A stretch of DNA of 64,000 bases, taken from positions 1,240,001-1,304,000 of the forward strand of contig PQWQ01000006.1 of assembly GCA_002943765.1 (NCBI GenBank). The letters run 5' to 3'. The notes under the pieces were generated by a model. That model worked only from the letters and a program-made list of their open reading frames with translations. It was not told the DNA's origin and searched no databases. The DNA is from Psoroptes ovis. Lineage: Eukaryota; Arthropoda; Arachnida; Sarcoptiformes; Psoroptidae. Shown in pieces: positions 1 to 10,384 of this stretch. Made by a program: the position numbers and the translations under genes. Positions within the stretch are counted from its first letter, which is position 1; every line of letters starts with the position of its first letter.

Positions 1-3000
1 GAATAAGGATAATTAAAAAAAATATCTTTGAATGGTTAAAATGGTCAAACAAGAAACAAGAGCCCTTACGTTGGTCAAACGTTGGACAACAAGAAATTCA
101 TTATTTGTTCGAATTTCAGCTTTGAACAAGTTCTCTCACTAGTTTTTATATGTGTGGATCTGGTTAAACAGGCTCATAATATTTTTCTGGATGAAATTCA
201 ATTGAATAAAGTAAAAAATAAAATCTTGTTGTTGTCGGTTGCTGTTGCTGGCCAACGTCGGTCAAAATTATTATTTTCACCGAAATCAAATGTCATGTAA
301 TAAATAATAGTGGAAAAATCGGGAGAAAAATTCAAATTTTCTCAATTTCTCAAGGGCAAAGTTCATCCACTTTTCTTTATTTTTCAATTTTTTTCACTGA
401 AATACTTGTTATTCGACGGGGGTAAAATTTATACTTAGGGTATTGATGTGGTATCATGATTAACACACGACAAAACAGGTGAAACAAGGTGCAAAAATTG
501 AAAATTATTTGAATTTAAATCATTTTTGAATGAAAAAAATCATGAAATTGACCAAATCACATTTTAAATCATTAGATTCACATCAGAAAAACTTTAGATA
601 GATAATTGGTGATTGACCAAACGAACAAATATGAAAGATTTGGCCCTGAACAAACCTAACATTTTTTTCTCATTTTGGACCCTTTTTGATTGGGTTAGGT
701 TCCCCCTCATTTCCCCTATCGAACAATTTTTTTTCTGGGTAACAAATGATCAAATAATTATAATTTCTATTCGATTCACGAATGAACAAAAACCGAAATG
801 GATGCGTTCATTTTTGGCCATAGATACTGGGGGGTGTTTGAATTGAAACAAAAAATAAAAAAATAAAAAAAAATAAAACAAAATGGTGTTAAATTCAAAT
901 AAAGTAAACATCTGAGAACCATCTCTGAAAACCAGTGAAAACCCTGAAAAAAAGATTTGATCCTTGCACAATATATATTTTCATATGTAAATAGATATTT
1001 ATATATATTTGGTATATATTTGAACATAAATAAACACATAATATACAACATAAAACACAAGCATTCAAATTTTTTGGATGATGATAATACCAACACCGCC
1101 ACCACCGCCAACAGCAACGACGGCGGACAAAATTTGGTGGTCTACGTGATAAACACAAATGTATAGGCGAAAAATGTTGTATGGCCTTATACGTGAGCCT
1201 TTTACAGTTGATACATTTCAAACATAAAAATATATATCAAGCTACATATGAGTTTATTGAGTTTATATTCATACACAAATATACATTTAAAAGATTGGCA
1301 GGTCATATTATTATCAATTCATACATTCAATTCAATTCAAATTCATTTTTTCCCATTCTCACCCTGTTTTATTTCATTTCATGTGATTCAATATTTCATC
1401 ACAGAAAATGAAACAAATAGAATGAACAGAATGAAATAATAAAATAAAATAAAAATAAAGCTAAGCCTGAGCTCATTTCATATCTGTGTGTATTGTATAC
1501 AACACAAATTTTGTTTGTATGTACAAACATATAAAAATATTGTGAAAATATATTTGCTGTCATATAAAATAAATACAAACACAATATCATATGATTCAAT
1601 ATCATTGAATTGTATAATACGAATGCATTAATATTATATGAAATAATAAAAGCAAATAATTATTTTAATGATAATGAAATGGATCAGAAAAAGTTTCAGA
1701 AAATGATTTGAAACGAATGAATAAATCAATAATTTGGTCTGACTGGTCGTAAAATATGGTTTCATGGAAATGAAGGTTATGTGAGAAAACAGGATCGATA
1801 ATAATAATCAAAGAGTTGAATTATTATTGAATTAATTTCAAATCAATAATAATCTGGGTTCATTTCAATTCAATTTCGATTTTCTGGTCAAAAATTCATT
1901 AAAAAAGAGAGGAACAAACGGTACAAGGTCGAATGGTTCAAATATAAAATGGTAAATCGTTGAGTGAACGTACACTGCTGAAGAAGCAGCAGCAAAGCAC
2001 CAGATTTTCAAGCTCAGAGCTTGTGCGATGATGATAATGATGATGTCAGAGCAAGAAAACTGCAAAAAGCAGCTGATGAATGTGAATAACAGAAGCAGCA
2101 GCAGCAGCAGCTCAGTTGTTTTTTGTTTTGATTTTGTTTATTTGGTTTATTCGTTCGTAAAATTTGCGCTTGTATACATTCATACATACACATATACGTG
2201 TCTGCCAGTTGTTTTCATACATTTTTCCCTAATATATTTTTGCTTAAACAGCGAAATATACAGCTCAAACAACAACAATAAACAACTGATCGTGTGAGAC
2301 TCTGGCTCTTAATCACTTTGCTTGATCAATTTTCTTGAATTTTTTACTTTAGAAATTTTCTCTCAGCAAAATTTCTCCCAGTCATCAATGCATGCACAAC
2401 AAGATTTGATAACAAAAAATTACATTTCGTCATTGTAAAAAACATGATTGGACCTTTTATAAAAACCTTTGAAATTTTCTTAGAATTTAAATGTATAAAG
2501 TTCAAATAATACAAAATCTTAGCCGTCAGTTTTCTCATTTTCTTAGAATTTCTTGAAAACCACCACCATTTTCTTGAAGCAGAAAATTTCAAAGACTTTT
2601 AAATTTCTTTTTATATCAATTTCATTTTTCCCAATCATTCATTCATTTCTCTTTTTTCTTAATTTCATAATTTCATATTTTTTTTACTTCAAATGGCAAT
2701 AAATAATCAACTGACACACAACTTTACTAATTTAAAAACTTGTGGCCAAAAAAAACACTTGTTTTGAGTAAAGAAAAAAATATGAAACCATTCATTTCTT
2801 ATGTAATTATCAATACATTTTGATACATAAGAAAACGCATAATGAAATAAATGAAACAAATGAACGAAATAAAGAAAAACAATGGGATACAATGATACAT
2901 TGGAACAAAATTATGAGAATAAAAATCCAAGAGAATATAATTCAAAAAAATAATAAACTAAGACACAACAATCAAGATTTGATCATTGATAATGAGTAAT

Positions 3001-3282
3001 GATGTATGGATAAGTACTAACAACTTGAAACAAACAAATTCGAAACAACAAACTCAGCAAACACTGAATCAAATGACTGATGTGTATGTGTGCGTTTGTG
3101 CTTATGAGCTTCAAAAATGACTATGAAAGGCTTTTCTTGACAAAAAAAGTCATAATAATGATGGCAATAATCAAGAGAAAACTGATTCAAAGTCTCTATC
3201 AATTCACGTGAATTCAAATAAATTCAATGAATGACTAATAAGGTAAAATGATCATAAAAAAATTGAAAAAAATTAGCCTTAC
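1..3282. other. AT-rich stretch without recognisable gene
   Basis: I see no conserved coding region here on either strand. The stretch is AT-rich with short simple runs, such as a CAG/AGC run near 2094-2111 and a GATGAT run near 2027-2045. Short open frames are hydrophobic or low-complexity and match no family I recognise. If the candidate minus-strand first exon at 3283-3346 is real, this stretch would be its first intron. Confidence 0.5.
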
Positions 3283-3346
3283 CTTGCTGCTGTTGTTGCA
3301 TCTGTTGTTCGTTATTATCGTTATTAATAATTTCAATAATCTTCAT
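3283..3346 (-). CDS. Candidate first coding exon (MKIIEI..., Gln-rich) of an unidentified minus-strand gene
   Basis: Read on the minus strand, an ATG at 3346 opens 21 codons that begin MKIIEIINND and end in a glutamine run (QQMQQQQQ). The next bases are a strong splice donor, G|GTAAGG. ATG-initiated coding sequence running into a consensus donor is what a short first coding exon looks like. No continuation could be recognised between position 1 and 3282, so any next exon would lie outside the window or behind a long intron. The product is unknown. Low-complexity codons could occur by chance in this DNA, so this is tentative. Confidence 0.3.
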
Positions 3347-6300
3347 GATGTTTCAAAGATTTTCTGCTTCTTTCGTCTTCTTATTTCGTCAAAGATTTTC
3401 TTATTTCAAGACCTTTATTCCACACAGTTGTTATTGTAATTGATTGATTAATGAATTCGTGGATTTTTTTCAAAGATTTTTCTAAAAAACTTCCACTGAA
3501 TTGAAGCCAAATTGTTTTAATGTTATGGAACACACAAGGATATGAATTATTTTCAATTTTTTTGATTATTGAAAATCTAATTATTTTAAATTATTTTGAA
3601 ATTTCATTCAAATTTTTTGTTTTACTTCAAAAAATTTCTTGAGATCTTCACCTGGGATTATTGGATTATTATTTTTGAATAATTTTTGAATTTAATAATT
3701 TCAAATTCAATATATTTTTTTTTTTTTTTGAATTTTGAATTCAAATGTGCAATGAATTAAACATGAAATTTTTTCTTCAAAATTTTCTCCAATTACTTTT
3801 CCAATTTCTTCTTTTTCTTATCTTTTCTCGTTATTACAATTACAATTATTTTTAGCTCTTAAACACATATGAAATTATTAATGTTTTAATATTGACATGT
3901 ATGGTGCAATCAATAATGGATTCTTGTTAATAATAATAATCATATATTTCAAAGAATTAATAATAATAATAGTTGAAAATTTGTGCGTCAATTTTTTCTT
4001 TTTCCTAGAAATAATTTCCCGAATATTCGTTTGCTGGTTTTATTATCACAATATTTATTTATTTATTCATCAAATATTGAAATACTCAATATTTCAATTT
4101 CAATAGTTTTTTTTAATGGAACTTTTGAATCAATTTTTCAAATATAAAATTTTTAGAGCTTTTCAGCGACAATAATAATGTTATATTGGATGATGAATAA
4201 TTATTAACTATTCCATTTGTCAATTTTGTTTCATCATTCGTTTATTTGGACCAATACTTAGTATGCAAATGCAAATAATCAATAATTGATGATGATCGTA
4301 TAAGCATCAACCAGAATTTTTCGTTTTTTTTCTCTCAAATGTTGAAATCAAGACAAATGTGAATCCAAAATATTCAAATAATGTAAATGTGAATGTGAGC
4401 AAATTATACTTTCTTTCCTTGATATTAAACTTGATTAAGATTATTTCAATAATAGACAATATCCAAAACCAATGATTCTAAGAAAGTTGACTTGGACAAA
4501 TATGGTTGTTGTAGATGTTGTAAGTGAATGTTAATACATATATCTTGATTCTCGTCAAATCAATTCCAAATGTTTTATCACACTTTTTATTCGTTTGAAA
4601 TGATGGATTTAAAAGATTGAAGGGACAATTATTTTTTATTTTTGTGCATACGTTCTTCGATTTTTGAGATCTTTTTCTAAATCTGATTGGTATTATTATC
4701 GATCACACTGCTTTGATGGTCTTTGAAATCTTTCAATCTTTGATCAATAATTAATATCACCCTGCACACTTCACACACTGACTAAGGCCAATCGATTTCC
4801 GATTAATTTATCTTTGTTTTTTAGCTGTTTTTGGCTGACGATTTACGGTCAAATGTCACTTTTTGGTTGTCGTTACTACTGATGATGGATTTGATTCAAA
4901 AATATTACGAAAAAAAAAACATTTATATAAAATATATACAAAAATAAATTTGTTGATAATAATAAAATGTTCAATGAAAATAGTAAAAAATATAAAACAA
5001 TATATATGTATTAGGAGATCAAATATCAAAAATCAAAAATTGTTTTTTTGTTCTTCGTTTATGATGTTGATGATGATGATGATTATCATTAAAATCTTTA
5101 TCTTTACCACACAATCATTTAATGATTACTGATAATTACGATGATGATGTCGATGATTGTTTATGACGAATAAAAACGTATATGCAAAAATATAAATTTT
5201 ATATTTATATAAAAAACGAGGAAAAACAAAAACAAAAACATAAAAAAAAAATCGATGATAATAATAAAAAATAATAAGCAAAAAAACAAAATCAACGGAA
5301 AATATTTAATTTGTTGTTGTTGTAATTAACAGACTTGATTGATTGATTACTTGGATTTATTGACGTATCTATTTTGATTTTCAATCTATGTCAATCGATT
5401 TTGATGATTGGATATTGATTGAATCAATCTTTTCGCTTCATTCGATCAAAAAAATCCTCCAATTTATGTTTCAATGCTTCAATATATTTTTCTGGACATG
5501 GACATGCACCATTCGTATGTGTATCAAGTCTTTAGGATTGTAGGTTGTTAGTTTGTTATTTGGCGACAATACTTTTTTTCATATAAAAAAATGAATCACA
5601 AATCATTTACAATTCTTGTTTTTTTTACAAGTCTTGTAAATTAATGATAATAATAAATGAATGAATGAATGAATTTAAGAAATCATCACAAGAAATAAAT
5701 TTTGAAAGGTTTTTGTTGTTGTAGCTGTTATTACTCTGTTATTCGTAAGTTGGATCAATGAAAATGAATAAATTCATCAAAATTCGGCATTAAACATTGA
5801 TGACAGTCATTCCAGACGATTTTTTGTTGTTTTTTAATCAAATTAATCCAGTTGTCATACACAATGATTCTCGATTTATTAATTCTATACCATTTGAATT
5901 TCAAATTGATGATGATGACACGATTGACAATTATTATTTGAATTCAAATCAAATCAACTTGATTTTTTTCCATTCATTAATTAATCTTGATTTTCATTAA
6001 ATCAATTTGAATTCGAAATAAAAATCAAAATTCAATTAATAATCATTGATTTCAAAAAATTATCGATGATGAAATATTATCAAATAACCACCATCAACAT
6101 ATATCGTGAATGATAACAATCATACATATTTATTTTGTTGTCTTGATGTACTCAATTCAAAGCTTTTGTATTGTTATTATTGTTGATATCGTCTCTCTCA
6201 TAGGCAATTCACATATTCTTCTATGGCATTTCTTGTTGTTGTTGTTGTTGGTCTTATGTGTCGATGTATTATTTATCTTCTTACTTCTTGCTGTCTTACT

Positions 6301-7264
6301 GCTGCTTCAGCTGTTGTTGGCTGCGATAGCTTTGCTTGCGAAGCTTTTATGATATCAATCTTTGAAATAATCAAAATCAAAATTATATCATTCACAATTG
6401 ACTAATCAAACAAATCAATAAAACATATCAAACAAACACTCATACACTCGAATTCACAAAACAGAAGAAAAAAAATGATTTTTTCTTTGTTTATGTGATT
6501 ATTGTATGAAATATTTATGTTTATTTTTAATTTGTTCGTGTTTGTTTAATTAGAAACAATTACATTTGACGATTTTTGATTGATTTCAATGACGAAACAA
6601 ATTCAAAATATAAAAATTCAAAGAATCTTCTTTGTTGTTGTTTACCGTATGAATGCAACTCTTGTACTGTTTTGTAGCTTGTAGCAGTAGTGGGGCTATG
6701 CCTGCCTGGACTGTTTTTTTATTTTCTGTGTATTTTGAGACTGCTGCTGCTGCTGTTGTTGTTTGATGGATATCGTCAATATTTTTCTCATTTCAAACGG
6801 TTAACTGTGCTGTTTTGTGTGTGCATATTGAACACAATGAAGCATCGTTTGTGTTGCTGTTGTTGTTGTTTTTGGCCAATGTATGGCTCAATTCATTCAA
6901 ATCTAAATGCCACTATCTTTTCACAAGTTTTGTTGAATCAATTTTTTGTGTTTAGTTCTGAAATTTATTTTGGAAATTTGATTCACAATTTTTGATCAAA
7001 GCAAAGAGAAATGTTCGAATTAATGATGTGCGCTGTATCTACTGTATATTCAAGTGTTTTGTGTTGTGGAAAATATAATTTTGTAATAAAGCAATAAAAT
7101 TGTTTTGAAAAATTGAGGAATAGAAGAAAGCAAATGAAAAAGACCTTAAACCATGAAACGCATGCGTTTTTGATTTTATGATTTTTCGTGTGGCTACTGG
7201 TCGTGAATCTTCTCGAAAAATACTTGCTAAACTGCTTTCATTTGTACTGTGAAAGGTGGGAAAT

Positions 7265-7352
7265 GCCCGAATCATGTTCGGAATGAGCAGGATTCAAATC
7301 AAAGAGTAAGACAAAAATATACGGTTGTGACCTGTGAAGTGGCTCCAATTCC
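7265..7352. repeat. Dispersed hairpin repeat, copy 1 (tRNA-like outline)
   Basis: The segment opens with GCCCGAATCATGTTCGGAAT followed by GAGCAGGATT, the motif shared by four sites in this window. Its complement reads AATCCTGCTC, resembling the 3' side of a tRNA T-arm. From 7280 to 7352 the minus strand spans 73 nt. It starts GGAAT and ends ATTCC, so the ends can pair, and it carries GATTTGAATCC, a degenerate B-box. I read this as a decayed tRNA-like or SINE-like element, not a working tRNA. Confidence 0.4.
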
Positions 7353-7806
7353 TAAAAATTTTCTCGTTTATTTGTGGATCTGTTTGAGCTGTATACACAT
7401 TTCATTTATTTGGAAAAAAATATTATTTTGAACTCGTATATTTTTGGAATATATGCGTGCATACAACAGGCACTTATATAAACTTTTGATCATTGATAAT
7501 CGTATGATTTCTCTTCTATTTTGTAAAATACTTGTAAAACAGCCATTATTTTCAATGTATATATTTTTCTCTCGATCATCATCATTAATAATGGATGGAT
7601 GATGGGATGAAAATGAAATATATGACAAACAGGGAGAGATACAACAGCAGCACAGAGAGAAAAAGAGTAAAAATCCCCTGTCTCTCCCTCACCATTTACC
7701 ATTATTAATTCTCTTGTTTTCGATTAATCTCACGTTCAATACTTTTCTTTTTTGGAAAAAATTGACTATGTAAATGCTGCCTGAAGGCTTAGAAATCCTA
7801 AAAAAT

Positions 7807-7921
7807 GCCCGAATCTTTCACGGGAAGAGCAGGATTAATGGCGTAATTCGAGCTGTGGAACAGCTCGTCATTCCCAAAATATCGGGGGCAAAAGTGGCTA
7901 AACTTTAGCCTTTGTAGCCCC
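7807..7921. repeat. Dispersed hairpin repeat, copy 2, with adjoining perfect hairpins
   Basis: GCCCGAATCTTTCACGGGAA then GAGCAGGATT repeats the copy 1 motif. Downstream are further inverted repeats: CGAGCTG-TGGAA-CAGCTCG (7849-7867, perfect 7-bp stem), and a GGGGC...GCCCC pair enclosing GGCTAAA/TTTAGCC (7885-7921). GGGAA at 7822 and TTCCC ending at 7875 can also pair, giving a 54-nt cloverleaf-like outline on the minus strand. The text after the motif is alignable with copy 1 (CTGTG...TTCC(C/T)AAAA), supporting a real repeat family. Confidence 0.45.
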
Positions 7922-8489
7922 ACTCTCCTATCCCTGATGTGCACGAACACTTACACACGAATAAATTGCCAAAATTGCGAAAAATTTCTGAGCTTAACAT
8001 GAAATAAATTTTGTGTTTTGGCTGTACGTTGACTGTGATTGAATTTGATTTGATTCGTGTTCATTTTGAATTGAATCGAGTTTATTTTGATTATTTTGAA
8101 ATGATTTTTCTCTGTGGCCATTAAAGATATGAACCATTCAATGAGTAGAGGGAATACTCTTTTCCAGAGCCAAAATCTTGAAGCTAAATTCTAATGTACG
8201 AGGGCGCTTATCAACACGTATATTACGTTTGTTATTTGGGCTTGAATGGAACAAATGAAAATTATCAAAAATTTAAAACTCCTGTCTTTTAATGATAATA
8301 ATAATAGTTATGAAGCTTAAATTACTTGGATCAAATTTTTTAATGTCTTAATAATAATATTAACTTTTCTTGTGTCTCTTGATTGTCGTTGAATGATGTT
8401 GCTCAATGTTTGAACTATGTTTAATTCAAACAAACAAAACATGATTCATTTTGAAATTGGACAATTAAGTGTTTTAAACCTTTGTATTC

Positions 8490-8632
8490 TCGGAAAAAAT
8501 TTCTCCTGGCGCTCGGCCACAAGCGTGATCATGTGCATTAATTGCTAATTGTAAATATTTGTTGTCCGGTGTCAAAGGTTACTCCAATTCATCATTTAAT
8601 ATTTGAACTTTTGGATGAGATTTTTTCCTGCT
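8490..8632 (-). pseudogene. Possible decayed coding relic, unidentified
   Basis: On the minus strand one frame reads about 45 codons with a single internal TAA. The piece after the stop reads PLTPDNKYLQLAINAHDHAC and continues GRAPGEIF, with balanced protein-like composition unlike the low-complexity frames around it. I do not recognise the family. It may be a relic of a host gene or mobile element, or chance. Confidence 0.2.
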
Positions 8633-9094
8633 CTTCTTGTTGTGCTTATCGGGTTATACACTGACTCCAGAAAAAAAATCAATCAAAAATCAAACCTTTG
8701 CTATATAATTCAATTCAATTCATTCATTTTAATTCATACATCTTTACACCATTATTATTATTATGTTTTGTGCTATTGCGTTTGTCACACACACAAATGT
8801 GTACGCATTTTATTATCAAACACAAATTACTTCCTTGAATCTTTGAAAATATAATGAAATACAATAAAATGAAATACAAACCAACAAACTGAGCGTATTT
8901 ATTGAATTTTGAATCTGGAAAAGAAATGAAATTCAATGAAAAAATTTTTGAATTTTTGAAAAGATTTCAAATTGAAATCAAAAATCAAAATAATAAATGA
9001 AATTATTTATTGTGAATTATTGAAAAATGGCAAATAAATCTAAATTGAATAAAATGGAATGAAATTTTCAACTAAAAATAGAATTTTCAGGATG

Positions 9095-9101
9095 TTTATG
9101 T
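9095..9101. repeat. Left target-site duplication of the hAT element
   Basis: TTTATGT lies immediately outside the left terminal inverted repeat and recurs at 10378-10384. hAT elements normally make 8-bp duplications; seven bases match here, with the eighth ambiguous at the junction. Confidence 0.6.
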
Positions 9102-9227
9102 TAAGGTGACCAACTATTTTTTGTTCAGAAAAAGTACACTTTGTATTATACTTGAAATATAAAAAGCAAAAAAAAAAAAAAAAAAATACAAAATACAAAA
9201 TATATTAATATTTGTGTAATATTAATA

Positions 9228-9575
9228 TTAATATTTAATAATAATAATAATGATGATAATACAGAATTTAAAATAAAAATTATTCATTGCTATTATACCG
9301 ATGTACCCGTTCGATGGTATTTTTCGACTGAATGTATTTTTTTTTGCGATTGTCTCATTTTTTTCTAACAATTCAGCGATGTCAATGCAATTTTTATCAT
9401 TCATATTATACTTCACAGTCATTATTGCATTTAAATTGCTGACTTGAAGTTGAGATTTTTCATAGGTCCAAAAATCATTGACCATAGAAAAGAATTTTTC
9501 GATGCATGCATTGGTTCCGGGCAAACACATCGAAATTTCCATGATTATTTTCAAATATTTCGTATTGTCAGACAA
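9228..9575 (-). pseudogene. hAT transposase C-terminal dimerisation fragment
   Basis: The translated fragment (about 115 residues) contains CLPGTNACIEKFFSMVNDFW followed by TYEKSQLQVSNLNAIMTVKY. This matches the hAT family C-terminal dimerisation signature, usually of the form LPGTNAxxERxFSxxNxxWTxEKxxLxVxxLxAxxxVK. The DDE catalytic core and BED zinc finger expected upstream were not found; a nearby upstream frame on the same strand is interrupted. The fragment ends in a run of isoleucines from an ATT repeat, so its true terminus is lost. Because it lies inside paired inverted repeats, it marks the element as hAT. Confidence 0.75.
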
Positions 9576-9990
9576 ATTGACCTATCAATCAATGATATAT
9601 TTAGAAAGAATGAAAATGAATCCATGATATAGAAACTTACAAATTACAAATTTTAATTATATTATTTTTTCGACGAATTGAATGATAAATCAAGATGAAA
9701 ATAATTTTAAATTTCAAAAATCGTAGAATACTACAAAATCAAAATAACAACAAATTAATCGTTAACTATTTGAAATTCAATCATATTGAAACTTACATAG
9801 AACAATTATCAATTTTTTCAATCTTATTATGAATTATTTAGAATATTCACATATGAGAACAATGGAAAAAACACTTTTTCGAAATTCTTAAATAACTTAA
9901 CTGTTTTCGAAATCGAAATTTCAAAAATTTTTCGATATAAGATGTCAAGAGATGTCAGATGTCGCTTTTTAATTTTGGAATAGTAATAAT

Positions 9991-10019
9991 GCCCGATTCA
10001 GATTCGGGATAAGCAAGAT
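9991..10019. repeat. Dispersed hairpin repeat, copy 3
   Basis: GCCCGATTCAGATTCGGGAT then AAGCAAGAT. It forms a 5-bp CCCGA/TCGGG stem and sits inside the hAT element, so it was present in, or inserted into, that transposon. Confidence 0.4.
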
Positions 10020-10377
10020 ATCATTTGAAAAACGAATATATTTGAGACTTATCTGACACCGACACAAAAGCTGCTTTTTAGTAAGAAATTCCATTTCTTT
10101 TTTTAAAATGCTACGCACGCGTTATGATTGCTGAAAATACTTTACAAGTGTGCGCGCGAAATTCGAATCACTGTCATAGTAAATTTGAATTAAATTAAAA
10201 TTCAAAATTCTTATTTCAATTTATGAAATTAAAATAAAATAAACTAGAAAATGTTTTTGAAATTCAAATGAGTACAAATTTTGAAAATAAGTACTTTTTA
10301 AGTACAGGATTCAAATTGAGTACAGCTCGCCCAAAATGAGTACAGTACTCATAAAATAAGTACGGTTGGTCACCTTA

Positions 10378-10384
10378 TTTATGT
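10378..10384. repeat. Right target-site duplication of the hAT element
   Basis: TTTATGT directly follows the right inverted repeat and matches 9095-9101. Confidence 0.6.

Larger units (their letters stand above)
3347..9094. other. Gene-poor AT-rich stretch with repeat fragments
   Basis: No conserved gene is visible in these 5.7 kb. Contents are simple-sequence tracts (ATT/AAT, GAT, GTTGTT runs, for example 6234-6250 and 6738-6763), two copies of a dispersed hairpin motif (7265-7294 and 7807-7836), and a possible decayed coding relic on the minus strand near 8490-8632. The rest is unassigned. Confidence 0.5.
9102..10377 (-). mobile_element. Decayed hAT-type DNA transposon, about 1.28 kb
   Basis: The element is bounded by perfect 13-bp terminal inverted repeats, TAAGGTGACCAAC at 9102-9114 and its complement at 10365-10377, with TTTATGT duplicated outside both ends. 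Just inside the right end the motif (A/G)AGTAC recurs several times, as subterminal transposase-binding repeats often do. The only recognisable coding remnant is the hAT C-terminal dimerisation segment on the minus strand (9228-9575). A full hAT transposase needs about 1.8-2 kb of coding sequence, so most of the enzyme is missing. The element also contains hairpin-repeat copy 3 (9991-10019). It could only move with transposase supplied in trans. Confidence 0.7.

Noticed and set aside
6110..6405. Hydrophobic plus-strand frames over GTT/CTG repeats
   Set aside because: Simple-sequence DNA gives leucine/valine-rich frames in any genome; nothing conserved.
7280..7352. A functional tRNA gene
   Set aside because: The ends pair and a B-box-like string exists, but the T-stem does not pair, the D-arm is irregular and no anticodon arm could be drawn.
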